A stretch of DNA of 64,000 bases, taken from DATAZK01 sp965199805 (GTDB lineage: Bacteria > Actinomycetota > Actinomycetes > Frankiales > Frankiaceae). The notes beneath the pieces were generated by a model. The model was not told where the DNA came from and searched no databases. It worked only from the letters and a program-made list of their open reading frames with translations. Of this stretch, positions 18,893 through 25,996 are shown in pieces (position 1 is the stretch's first letter; every line of letters begins with the position of its first letter). The stretch lies in contig CBDATO010000001.1 of assembly GCA_965199805.1 (NCBI GenBank), positions 3,162,001 to 3,226,000 of the forward strand, given 5' to 3'. Made by a program: the position numbers and the translations under genes.

Positions 18893-19300
18893 CTAGTACC
18901 AGCCGTACGACATCGAGTGGCTCCAGGCGCCGCACGGGGTGCCGTAACGACCCTGGATGTAGGTCAGACCCCAGCGGATCTGGGTCTCGGGGTTGGTCGC
19001 CCAGTCGGCGCCGGCCGAGGCCATCTTGTCGCCGGGCAGCGACTGCGGAATGCCGTACGCACCGCTCGACGGGTTGGCCGCGTACGGGTTCCAGTTGCTC
19101 TCGCGCGTCCAGAGGCTGTCGAGGCAGGAGAACTGCTGGGCGTCGCCCCAGCCGTAGGTGTACATCACGTTCTTGGCGATGGTCTGCGGCGTGCTGACCG
19201 GGCTGCAGGCCGACAGGGTGCCGGCGACCGCAACAGCGGCGACGGCGGGGATGAGCGCGGCTTTTCGGGCACGCGAACGGAACAGGCGAGCGAACGACAC
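18893..19300 (-). CDS. Secreted lytic transglycosylase (SLT domain)
   Basis: 135-residue exported murein hydrolase. N-terminal positively charged stretch, hydrophobic core (LIPAVAAVAVAGT) and a lipobox-like LSAC at about residue 32, so it is probably a lipoprotein or signal-peptidase product. The catalytic SLT segment has WTRESNWNPYAANPSSGAYG (Glu of ESNWNP as acid) then IPQSLPG and WGLTYIQGRYGTPCGAW, like Rpf/SLT proteins that remodel cell wall during growth resumption. GTG start with GAGAGGG nine bases upstream. The long leader carries a c-di-AMP riboswitch, tying this hydrolase to turgor/c-di-AMP status. Confidence 0.9.
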   Translation of the reverse strand: MSFARLFRSRARKAALIPAVAAVAVAGTLSACSPVSTPQTIAKNVMYTYGWGDAQQFSCLDSLWTRESNWNPYAANPSSGAYGIPQSLPGDKMASAGADWATNPETQIRWGLTYIQGRYGTPCGAWSHSMSYGWY

Positions 19301-19311
19301 GGAACGAGCCC

Positions 19312-19492
19312 TCTCTCGCGCCTACGAGGTGAGCTGTCGGGTTCGGGCTGGGCTGCCCGGCCGGTCGCCACACGTCTGGTGGGCGACCCGGCTTCACCCC
19401 AAGGACTCGGCGTGCACCTGATGCGGTGCGGCTTCGCCCGGGAATTGGGTCCCCCGCTCCCGCCCACGTCGGTACGTGGAAGTCGCGAACCC
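19312..19492 (-). promoter_or_regulatory. c-di-AMP (ydaO/yuaA) riboswitch
   Basis: On the minus strand the leader contains the conserved blocks of actinobacterial ydaO elements in order: GCGGGGGACCC (about 19463-19453), GGGGTGAA (about 19401-19394), and the 3' block CCCGAACCCGACAGCTCACC followed by TCGTAGGCG just before the ribosome site. Spacing and sequence closely match elements known upstream of rpf and transglycosylase genes. c-di-AMP binding would usually turn the gene off. Boundaries are approximate. Confidence 0.87.
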
Positions 19493-19673
19493 GGGGCGGG
19501 ACTCGGCGTGCAGGCCGCGACGGCCCGCCGTCGACCGGCGGGATGTCGCCAAGCCTCATGCAAGGACGTGAGACGCGGCCAGTCCAGGCCGGAAGAGTGA
19601 CGCAGACCACATCCCTGACGCGGGCGGTCGGCGTGTCGTTGTCCGGCCTGTCCCGGACAGCTGTCGGCAGCGG

Positions 19674-21236
19674 TCAGGAGGCCGCGCGGTCCGCCAGGTC
19701 GAGGGCCAAGGCGTTGGACCAGCTGCCGGCGACCGGGTCGCCGCGCCCGCACTCCCCGTCGGACTCACCGGGGTGCTTCACCCAGAGGTAGGCGTCGGCG
19801 TGGGCGGCTGCCGTCAACGCGGTCGGGGGGGTGCCGAGGGCACGACCGGCCGGGTTGCAGGTCTCGCCGTTGCCCGCCGGACCGAGGCCGTTGCGGCTGG
19901 TGTCGACGAGGTAGTTCTTGCCGGTCGCGGTCGCCAGCTGCTCGCCGTACGCGAGCTCGGCGGACGTGGCGCCGAAGCCGCTGACGTTGAGGCTGAAGCC
20001 GCGTGCCTTGGCGATGCCGATGCTGCGCAGCCGTTCCGCCATCGTGCTGACGCTCTGCCAGCCGCTGTGCCCGGCGTCGAGGTAGACCGCCGTCCTCGGG
20101 TTCGCGGTCAGGACGTCGACGGCGTCACGCAGCTCGGCGAGCCGGGCGGTCTGTGCGGCCGCGGGCAGGCAGTCGAGCTGGGCCAGGGCGTCCGGCTCCA
20201 GGATGACGACGGCCGAGCGTCCGGCCAGGCCGGCGGCGAACTGCGTGATCCAGTCGTGGTACGCGGCCGCGCCGGAGACGCCGCCCGCCGACCAGCCGTT
20301 GCAGTCGCGTACCGGGATGGCGTACGTGACAAACACCGGCAGGTCACCGGCGTCGGAGACCTGGCTGACCCGGGCCTTGACCTCCGAGGCCACCCACGGG
20401 GTCGCGTTCCAGTCGCCGTACCAGTCGGCCTGCGAGCGGGAGGCGATCTTGCGCAGCAGTGCGGCGCCCTGCGGGTCCGTGGGGGCCAGCTGGGTCGCGG
20501 CGGTGGCGGCGGTCGAGTCGGGGTCGACGTAGAGCGCCGCGCCGCTGAACGGGTTGGACGCGGACGCCGGCTGGGTGGGGGTGGGGGTCGGGGTGGGCGT
20601 GGGTGTGGGCGTGGGCGTCCGGACCGGGCTCGGCGTCGCCGTGGGCTTCGGGGTCGCGGGCTTCGGGCTCGTGGGCTTGGGGGTCGGCGTCTTGGCAGGG
20701 GTCGGGGCCGGCTTCGCGGGTGTGGCAGTGCCGAGCCGGTCGAACTGCACCTGGTCGAGCCAGATGTTGCGGTCGCAGTAGCCCATGGCGTGGTCGTTGA
20801 CCAGCGCGACCTGCACCGTGTGCGTACCAGCGGCGAGCAGGTAGGAGAACGAGTACGTCCGGTAGGCACCGGCCGTGACGCTCGCGGAGCCGACGGTGCG
20901 GCCGTCGACCCGCAGCTGCAGGACGGGCGGCCCCTGGCACACCTCGCCGCGGGCGGACACGTCGATGCGGACCGTGGCCGGCGTGGTGATGCGTCCGGTC
21001 GCGGTGCCGTTCGCCCACATCTTCAGCGCCTTGCCGTCGGACGCAGCGGTGTCGGGCTGGACGAGGCCGGCGTTCGCGGCCAGCGACATCTTCTCGGCCG
21101 GGAGCACCGCAGCCTTGGTCACGGGGCCCGTCGGGCCGCACCCGGCGACACCGGCGGCCAGTACCCCGGCTGCGGCGAGCAGCGCGGCGTGCGGCAGCCG
21201 GCTCGTGCGCGGGCGGAGGGTGCTGAAACGGCTCAC
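19674..21236 (-). CDS. Secreted GH6 cellulase with N-terminal carbohydrate-binding domain
   Basis: Hydrolyses beta-1,4-glucan. Order: exported N-terminus with lipobox-like VAGC at about 33; a beta-sandwich domain (about 50-165, RIDVSARGEVCQGPPVLQLRVDG) resembling xylan/cellulose-binding modules; a Pro-Thr linker (about 170-230); and a GH6 catalytic domain to the end. D349 in VVILEPDALAQLDC is the general acid of family 6, and VKHPGESDGECG matches the family's C-terminal block. 520 residues from GTG 21236; no clear ribosome site, so the start is uncertain by some residues. Lies 100 bp downstream of the GH5 gene; probably co-expressed. Confidence 0.9.
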   Translation of the reverse strand: MSRFSTLRPRTSRLPHAALLAAAGVLAAGVAGCGPTGPVTKAAVLPAEKMSLAANAGLVQPDTAASDGKALKMWANGTATGRITTPATVRIDVSARGEVCQGPPVLQLRVDGRTVGSASVTAGAYRTYSFSYLLAAGTHTVQVALVNDHAMGYCDRNIWLDQVQFDRLGTATPAKPAPTPAKTPTPKPTSPKPATPKPTATPSPVRTPTPTPTPTPTPTPTQPASASNPFSGAALYVDPDSTAATAATQLAPTDPQGAALLRKIASRSQADWYGDWNATPWVASEVKARVSQVSDAGDLPVFVTYAIPVRDCNGWSAGGVSGAAAYHDWITQFAAGLAGRSAVVILEPDALAQLDCLPAAAQTARLAELRDAVDVLTANPRTAVYLDAGHSGWQSVSTMAERLRSIGIAKARGFSLNVSGFGATSAELAYGEQLATATGKNYLVDTSRNGLGPAGNGETCNPAGRALGTPPTALTAAAHADAYLWVKHPGESDGECGRGDPVAGSWSNALALDLADRAAS

Positions 21237-21336
21237 CCCAGGCGAACCGGGCTTGCCCCGCCCGGTATGTACGGCCGAGCGGGCGACACCTGCAGGCGTC
21301 CGGGTGACGCCCCGCCCGGGTTGCGACCTCCGGCCG

Positions 21337-23013
21337 TCAGCTCCCGGTGACGGTCAGCGCGGGACGTGCCGGGCCGTTGGCCGTCGAGGCGACCTGCAGG
21401 CCGACGTTCAGCGTCGCGCCCGCCGGCACGGTGCGTGCGTAGTCCGCGCCGGTGCACGTCACGCGTCCGGAGCCGACCCGGCACGACATGCCCCAGGCGT
21501 TGGTGACGCTGCGCGCGGCCGGGTCCGGCCACGACACGGTCCAGGAGTTGCGCGCGGCCGGGGCGCTGATCGTCAGCTGGGCGACGTAGCCGTACGCGCC
21601 CGGCCCGCTCTGCCAGGTCGACTGCAGCTGGTAGCCGGCCGTCACCCCGCCGCCGGTCGACCCGGTCGGGGTGGTGGTGGTCGGAGTCGGCTTGGGCGTC
21701 GGGGTCCGGCTGGGCGTCGGTGTCGGCTTCGGGGTCGGGGTCGGGGTCGGCGTGGGGGTCGGTGCCGGTGTCGCGTTGGCGGTGAGGATCGGCTTGAGAG
21801 CGTTCAGCTTGGCCGTCTGCGGCGTACGCCAGTCGTCCTGGACCAGGCCGCCGGTGTCACCGCTGTTGGGGTTGTAGGACCAGTAGGCGAAGCTGATGCC
21901 GGTGCGTTGCAGGTAGCCGACGAGGGTCGACAGCCACTGCTTGTCGGAATTTGTTTCGTATTTGGTGCCGAATTCGCCGAGCAATACGGGGGCGGTGCCG
22001 CCGGTCGCGAGATAACCCCAGTTCTTGTCCCAGACCGCCGACAGATTGGCCGGGTAATTCGCGGCACCGAACCATGTCTGTGCGTAGACGCTCGCGGGGT
22101 AGTCGTGCGCCGAGTACACGAGGTGGCCAGCGCTGCTCAGCTTGATCGGGTGCGTACGCGCGTCGGACAGGCCGCCGCCCCACCAGGTGGTCGTGCCGTC
22201 ACCCTGCTGCTCGACGCCTTCGACGATGATCAGCAGCTTGGAGTTGACGGACAGCACGGCGTTGCCGGCCCGGGTGGCCGCGGCGGCCCAGTCGCGGGTG
22301 CTGTCACCGCAGCCCCAGCAGGCGTTGCTGTGCGGCTCGTTGTGCAGGTCGGCCCCGATGACGGTGCTGGTGCTCGCGTAACGCGTGGCCAGCATCTTCC
22401 AGTCGTTGATCCAGCGGGTCTCGGAGTATTGCGCGGTGTACCAGAGCGCGGACTGCGAGCCGGTGTCGGGCCGGTGCCGGTCGAGGATGACCTTGAGCCC
22501 GAGCTGGCCGGCGGTGCTGACCACGGCGTCCATGACCTGCAGCGGCGTCTTGCCGGCGAGCTCCGGGTTCTGGCCGTAGTCGATGCCCGAGCTGGTGGCG
22601 CCGGCGTCGAGGCACTGGTTGGCGAACGGCAGCCGGATGGTGTTGAAGCCGAAGGAGCGGATCTGGGTCAGGGCAGCCCGGAGGTTGATCGTCCAGAGCC
22701 CGTGCGGCGCGCAATTGGACGTCTCCAGGCCGAACCAGTTGGCCGCCTTGAGCGTCACGACCTGGTTGGACGCGTTGAGGATCGTCGAACCGCTGGTGTG
22801 CAGCCATCCCGAGACGGGGGCGTCGGCCGCTGCGGCCCGGGGCTGCACCCGCGCGGCGGTGGCGGTGCCGCCACCGACGGGGGCGACGGCGAGCGGAGCG
22901 ACGCATCCGGTGACCACGACGGCCGCGGCGAAGCCGGCGAGCAGGCTTCCCGGCCCGCGCGCACTCCTCGGCAGCGCGCCCCGACGCAGGTGCGACCAGC
23001 GGCCAGCGGACAT
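21337..23013 (-). CDS. Secreted GH5 cellulase with C-terminal CBM2-like module
   Basis: Endoglucanase. Signal region residues about 1-45 (hydrophobic LLAGFAAAVVVTGC). The GH5 domain spans about 60-400: acid/base E226 in DLHNEPH and nucleophile E347 in LLGEFGT. A Pro-Thr linker follows, then a C-terminal CBM2-like beta domain (about 460-558) with paired Cys in SCRVGSGRVTCTG. I start at ATG 23013, preceded by GGGGGG six bases upstream; an in-frame GTG at 23055 would add 14 residues. Transcribed toward the GH6 gene and divergent from the lipoprotein-glycosyltransferase pair. Confidence 0.9.
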   Translation of the reverse strand: MSAGRWSHLRRGALPRSARGPGSLLAGFAAAVVVTGCVAPLAVAPVGGGTATAARVQPRAAAADAPVSGWLHTSGSTILNASNQVVTLKAANWFGLETSNCAPHGLWTINLRAALTQIRSFGFNTIRLPFANQCLDAGATSSGIDYGQNPELAGKTPLQVMDAVVSTAGQLGLKVILDRHRPDTGSQSALWYTAQYSETRWINDWKMLATRYASTSTVIGADLHNEPHSNACWGCGDSTRDWAAAATRAGNAVLSVNSKLLIIVEGVEQQGDGTTTWWGGGLSDARTHPIKLSSAGHLVYSAHDYPASVYAQTWFGAANYPANLSAVWDKNWGYLATGGTAPVLLGEFGTKYETNSDKQWLSTLVGYLQRTGISFAYWSYNPNSGDTGGLVQDDWRTPQTAKLNALKPILTANATPAPTPTPTPTPTPKPTPTPSRTPTPKPTPTTTTPTGSTGGGVTAGYQLQSTWQSGPGAYGYVAQLTISAPAARNSWTVSWPDPAARSVTNAWGMSCRVGSGRVTCTGADYARTVPAGATLNVGLQVASTANGPARPALTVTGS

Positions 23014-23532
23014 CCGTACCCCCCGATGCGGACGCGGCGCACCAGACAGACGCACCGACCCATGCCCCTATCGGCACCGACGGGCCCGGACCGAAGACGG
23101 ACCCGGGGGACGGCGTCGGCAGGGGCGACTCGCAGCATCGTGTCAGCACCATTGATGCAGCTCAAGCGGTTCCGGCAGACCCGTCATTCACCCGACCGGC
23201 CCAGCACCGCTCCGACGGCCGGCGCATTCCGTAATTGCGCCTCTCAGTGGATATGCGGGAAATGGCGCCGTCTCTATCGTTGAGCGTGTCCTGGTGCCGC
23301 TGCAGTCACCGGTCAATCTGCGGGGGCGCAGCCTCTGCAAGCTTTATGGGTAAGTGATGATCCGAGCCGTCCCCACCGGTGCAATGGCGACTGATCTCTG
23401 CAACAGCAGGAATCGGCGCCGCACACGGAGAGACACGGTCGCCTAGGCGGCTCGGGGAGCGAGTGGCGAGACCGGACCCGCCCAACCCCGAGACCGCACG
23501 GTGCGGCCGGAGAGTCGGACGGGATCGACGCG
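23014..23532. other. 519-bp divergent intergenic region
   Basis: Regulatory region between the GH5 gene (minus) and the lipoprotein gene (plus). It is visibly less GC-rich around 23150-23360 (for example near 23221-23280), consistent with promoters. I see no tRNA and no riboswitch consensus; the 3' part (about 23370-23530) could be a structured leader, including a CGGTCGCC/GGCGAGACCG near-complement at 23437-23474. No convincing gene. Confidence 0.5.
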
Positions 23533-24240
23533 ATGACGAAGACCACCGGGAAGGCACGCCTGCCCTGGGCACGCCGGACCGCCCTGATCGGGGGGCTGGC
23601 GGCAGTCACCCTCACCGCGGGCTGCTCGCTGCCGGACTGGGCGGACATGTCGTCCAAGCCCAAGCCCGCCGCGACCAGCTCGGCGGCCACCTCTTCGGCC
23701 AAGCCTGCAGCGCAGCCGTCGTCAGCGGCGACGACCACCGGCAAGGACACCGCGGACTCCGGGTCCACACCGAGTGCAAACCCGTCGGCCGGCCCGAGCG
23801 CCAAGCCGTCCGCCGCCCCGCGCGGTGACCTGAAGGCCGGGTCGCTCACCCGCGTCCTGGACGCCGGCTCGAGCAAGCTCGTCGTCTCCTACTGGACGAA
23901 GCAGAACCCGGGCACCTGGACGGCCGCCGACTCGGTGCCGGTCCAGTTCTCCGCCCACCTCGAGAACGCCGGGGCTACCCAGACGGTGTACGTGTCCCGC
24001 TTCGTCGCGACCCTCGACGACGGCACGACCGTCAAGCAGGTGTCCGAGGACAAGGGCAGCTTCGTCATCACCCCGCCGTACTCGTACAGCGGCGCGCTGA
24101 CCGTGCACCCGGCCGACACCGCGGCCACCAGTGCCGACCTGTCGATCGAATTCGACCTCCTGGTCGAGACCGCTCCCGGCTCGGGCCAGTTCTTCCGCCA
24201 GACGGTGCTCGACACCGTGCATCTCGAGTTCGCCCGATGA
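23533..24240 (+). CDS. Putative lipoprotein with Ser/Ala/Pro linker
   Basis: 235 residues. N-terminal charged region, hydrophobic helix and lipobox LTAGC (Cys about 31) indicate a membrane-anchored lipoprotein. Residues about 40-95 form a low-complexity Ala/Ser/Pro/Thr/Lys linker that would span the cell wall. The distal 130 residues form a beta-rich domain (SKLVVSYWTKQNPGTW, QTVYVSRFVATLDDG, SIEFDLLVET) that I do not recognise. It is 79 bp upstream of the glycosyltransferase on the same strand, so a role in handling or exporting its polysaccharide is plausible. Weak ribosome site (GGGA). Confidence 0.8.
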   Translation: MTKTTGKARLPWARRTALIGGLAAVTLTAGCSLPDWADMSSKPKPAATSSAATSSAKPAAQPSSAATTTGKDTADSGSTPSANPSAGPSAKPSAAPRGDLKAGSLTRVLDAGSSKLVVSYWTKQNPGTWTAADSVPVQFSAHLENAGATQTVYVSRFVATLDDGTTVKQVSEDKGSFVITPPYSYSGALTVHPADTAATSADLSIEFDLLVETAPGSGQFFRQTVLDTVHLEFAR

Positions 24241-24319
24241 GCCCGGCGCCCCTGCTCCACTCCGCCCTGACCGGCCCCGACACCACCCTGACCATCACTG
24301 CCCCGGAAGGCCCTGCCCG

Positions 24320-25912
24320 ATGAGCGACATGCTGCTCGCCCGCACCGCTGGTGACGTCCACACCATCACCAACCTGCCGACGATCGCACCGGCGCCGGGG
24401 CAGCCCGTCGTGCCGCCGCAGGGCGTCCCGGCCGACCAGCGGCCTCCCCTGCGCGCCCGGTTCGTCGGCGCCCGCAACGCCTTCCTCGGTGGGCCCTCGG
24501 AGCTCACGCCGGCGTCGTCACCGCGGCTCAACCTGCCGGCCAGCCGTGCGCCGGAGGCCGAGACGGTCCGGCACGCGACCATCGCCTGCATCATCCCGGC
24601 CTACAACGAGCAGGACACGATCGCCGACGTCCTCACCTCGCTGCTCGCGCAGACCCGGCTCCCGGACGTCATCCACGTCATCGTCAACAACACCGACGAC
24701 GAGACGCTGGAGCGGGTGGAGCCCTTCCTCGGCCCGCACACCCGGATGGTCAAGGGCGAGCGGTTCGACACCGAGGTCCACGTGCACGACATGGGCGCGA
24801 ACCCCGACAAGAAGGTCGGCGCGCTCAACTACGGCTTCCGGCTCACCCGGCACTACGACTACATCCTCGGCGTCGACGGCGACACCACGCTCGACCGCAA
24901 GTGCGTCGAGTACCTCGAGCTGGAGATGTGCGACGACCCGCGCATCGGTGGGCTGTCGGCGATCTACACGATCGACAAGGCGAAGTTCTCCGGCGGCATG
25001 GCGCGCTTCCTGGTCGCCGGCCAACGCGCGCAGTTCGCGGCGTTCAACATGGACAACCTGCTCCGCGGCCGCAACATGGCCGTGCTGGGCGGGCAGTGCA
25101 GCCTGTTCTCCGTGACCGCGCTCAAGGCCGTCATGGAGCTGCACCACCAGCGTTCGCCGTGGGTCCGTGATTCGGAGGTCGAGGACTCCAAGCTGTCGCT
25201 CCAGATCAAGGACGCCGGCTACAGCACCAAGATCAGCTCACGGTCACGGGCCTTCGTCGGCCCGATGACCAACCTGCGGGCGCTGCACGGCCAGCAGGTG
25301 AAGTGGAACTTCGGCGCCATCGACCTCTTCTGGCCCGGCCAGCGCGGAGACTCCAAGGGTCAGCCGCTGCACCCCAACCTGCGGCTGCGCTGGTTCGAGA
25401 ACATGTCGATGCTCTTCAACATCACCACGCGCATGGCGTTCCTGCTGTTGCTCGCGGCGGCGCTCTCCATCAACGCATTCGTCTTCAACCCGATCTGGCT
25501 CATCCCGCCGGCGATCGCCATCGGGCTGAACCTGCGCCTCGCCCTGGCCATGCACGACCGCAGTGCGTCGGACCTGCTCTACGCGGCGACGTTTGTCCCG
25601 GCTGAGGCGTACATGTTGGTACGCATGGGCCACTTCGTGACGGCGTGGACGCAGTTCTTCGCCCGCTTCGAGAAGGACAACTGGGCCGCCCAGGCCAACG
25701 CCGAGAAGGGCCGCGGCTCCGCCTACGTCTTCCCGGCCATCGTCGCCGCCGCGGTCTTCATCGTGCTGATCGTGACCTGGTCGCACCAGTCGGTGCAGGT
25801 GCAGTCGACCATCCTGTCGATCGGCTGGCCGATCCTCTACCTGGTCACCGTCGTCCAGACGCTCTTCATGTGCCGCAAGCTCATCCGGCGCCAGCGGGGC
25901 TTCACCGTCTGA
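24320..25912 (+). CDS. Family 2 processive glycosyltransferase, membrane-bound
   Basis: 530 residues. A 90-residue Pro-rich cytosolic N-terminus precedes a GT2 domain opening IIPAYNEQDTI. UDP-sugar and metal site D186-G-D188; the acceptor/catalytic Asp is in SEVEDSKLSL; the processivity motif reads Q325-Q-V-K-W329, a variant of QxxRW. At least four transmembrane helices lie C-terminal (about 370-410, 425-450, 475-520). This is the architecture of cellulose, chitin or hyaluronan synthase relatives, so a beta-linked exopolysaccharide is the likely product. No PilZ domain. Start ATG 24320 has CGGAAGG nine bases upstream. Next to the lipoprotein and divergent cellulases. Confidence 0.88.
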   Translation: MSDMLLARTAGDVHTITNLPTIAPAPGQPVVPPQGVPADQRPPLRARFVGARNAFLGGPSELTPASSPRLNLPASRAPEAETVRHATIACIIPAYNEQDTIADVLTSLLAQTRLPDVIHVIVNNTDDETLERVEPFLGPHTRMVKGERFDTEVHVHDMGANPDKKVGALNYGFRLTRHYDYILGVDGDTTLDRKCVEYLELEMCDDPRIGGLSAIYTIDKAKFSGGMARFLVAGQRAQFAAFNMDNLLRGRNMAVLGGQCSLFSVTALKAVMELHHQRSPWVRDSEVEDSKLSLQIKDAGYSTKISSRSRAFVGPMTNLRALHGQQVKWNFGAIDLFWPGQRGDSKGQPLHPNLRLRWFENMSMLFNITTRMAFLLLLAAALSINAFVFNPIWLIPPAIAIGLNLRLALAMHDRSASDLLYAATFVPAEAYMLVRMGHFVTAWTQFFARFEKDNWAAQANAEKGRGSAYVFPAIVAAAVFIVLIVTWSHQSVQVQSTILSIGWPILYLVTVVQTLFMCRKLIRRQRGFTV

Positions 25913-25931
25913 CCGCACCGGGTGCGTACGA

Positions 25932-25975
25932 ACGAGAAAGGCCGCCGACCGTGGAGGTCGGCAGCCATTTCTCGT
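25932..25975. terminator. Bidirectional terminator-like inverted repeat
   Basis: Interrupted inverted repeat: outer arms ACGAGAAA (25932-25939) and TTTCTCGT (25968-25975), inner arms GCCGACC and GGTCGGC around a five-base loop. It lies between the convergent glycosyltransferase and kinase genes. Confidence 0.75.
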
Positions 25976-25996
25976 GCTGCGGGGTGAAGGGTGCCG

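Noticed and set aside
21237..21336. A riboswitch upstream of the GH6 gene
   Set aside because: Only a short CCGGGC/GCCCGG hairpin is present (21247-21265); no c-di-GMP, c-di-AMP or cobalamin consensus blocks could be found.
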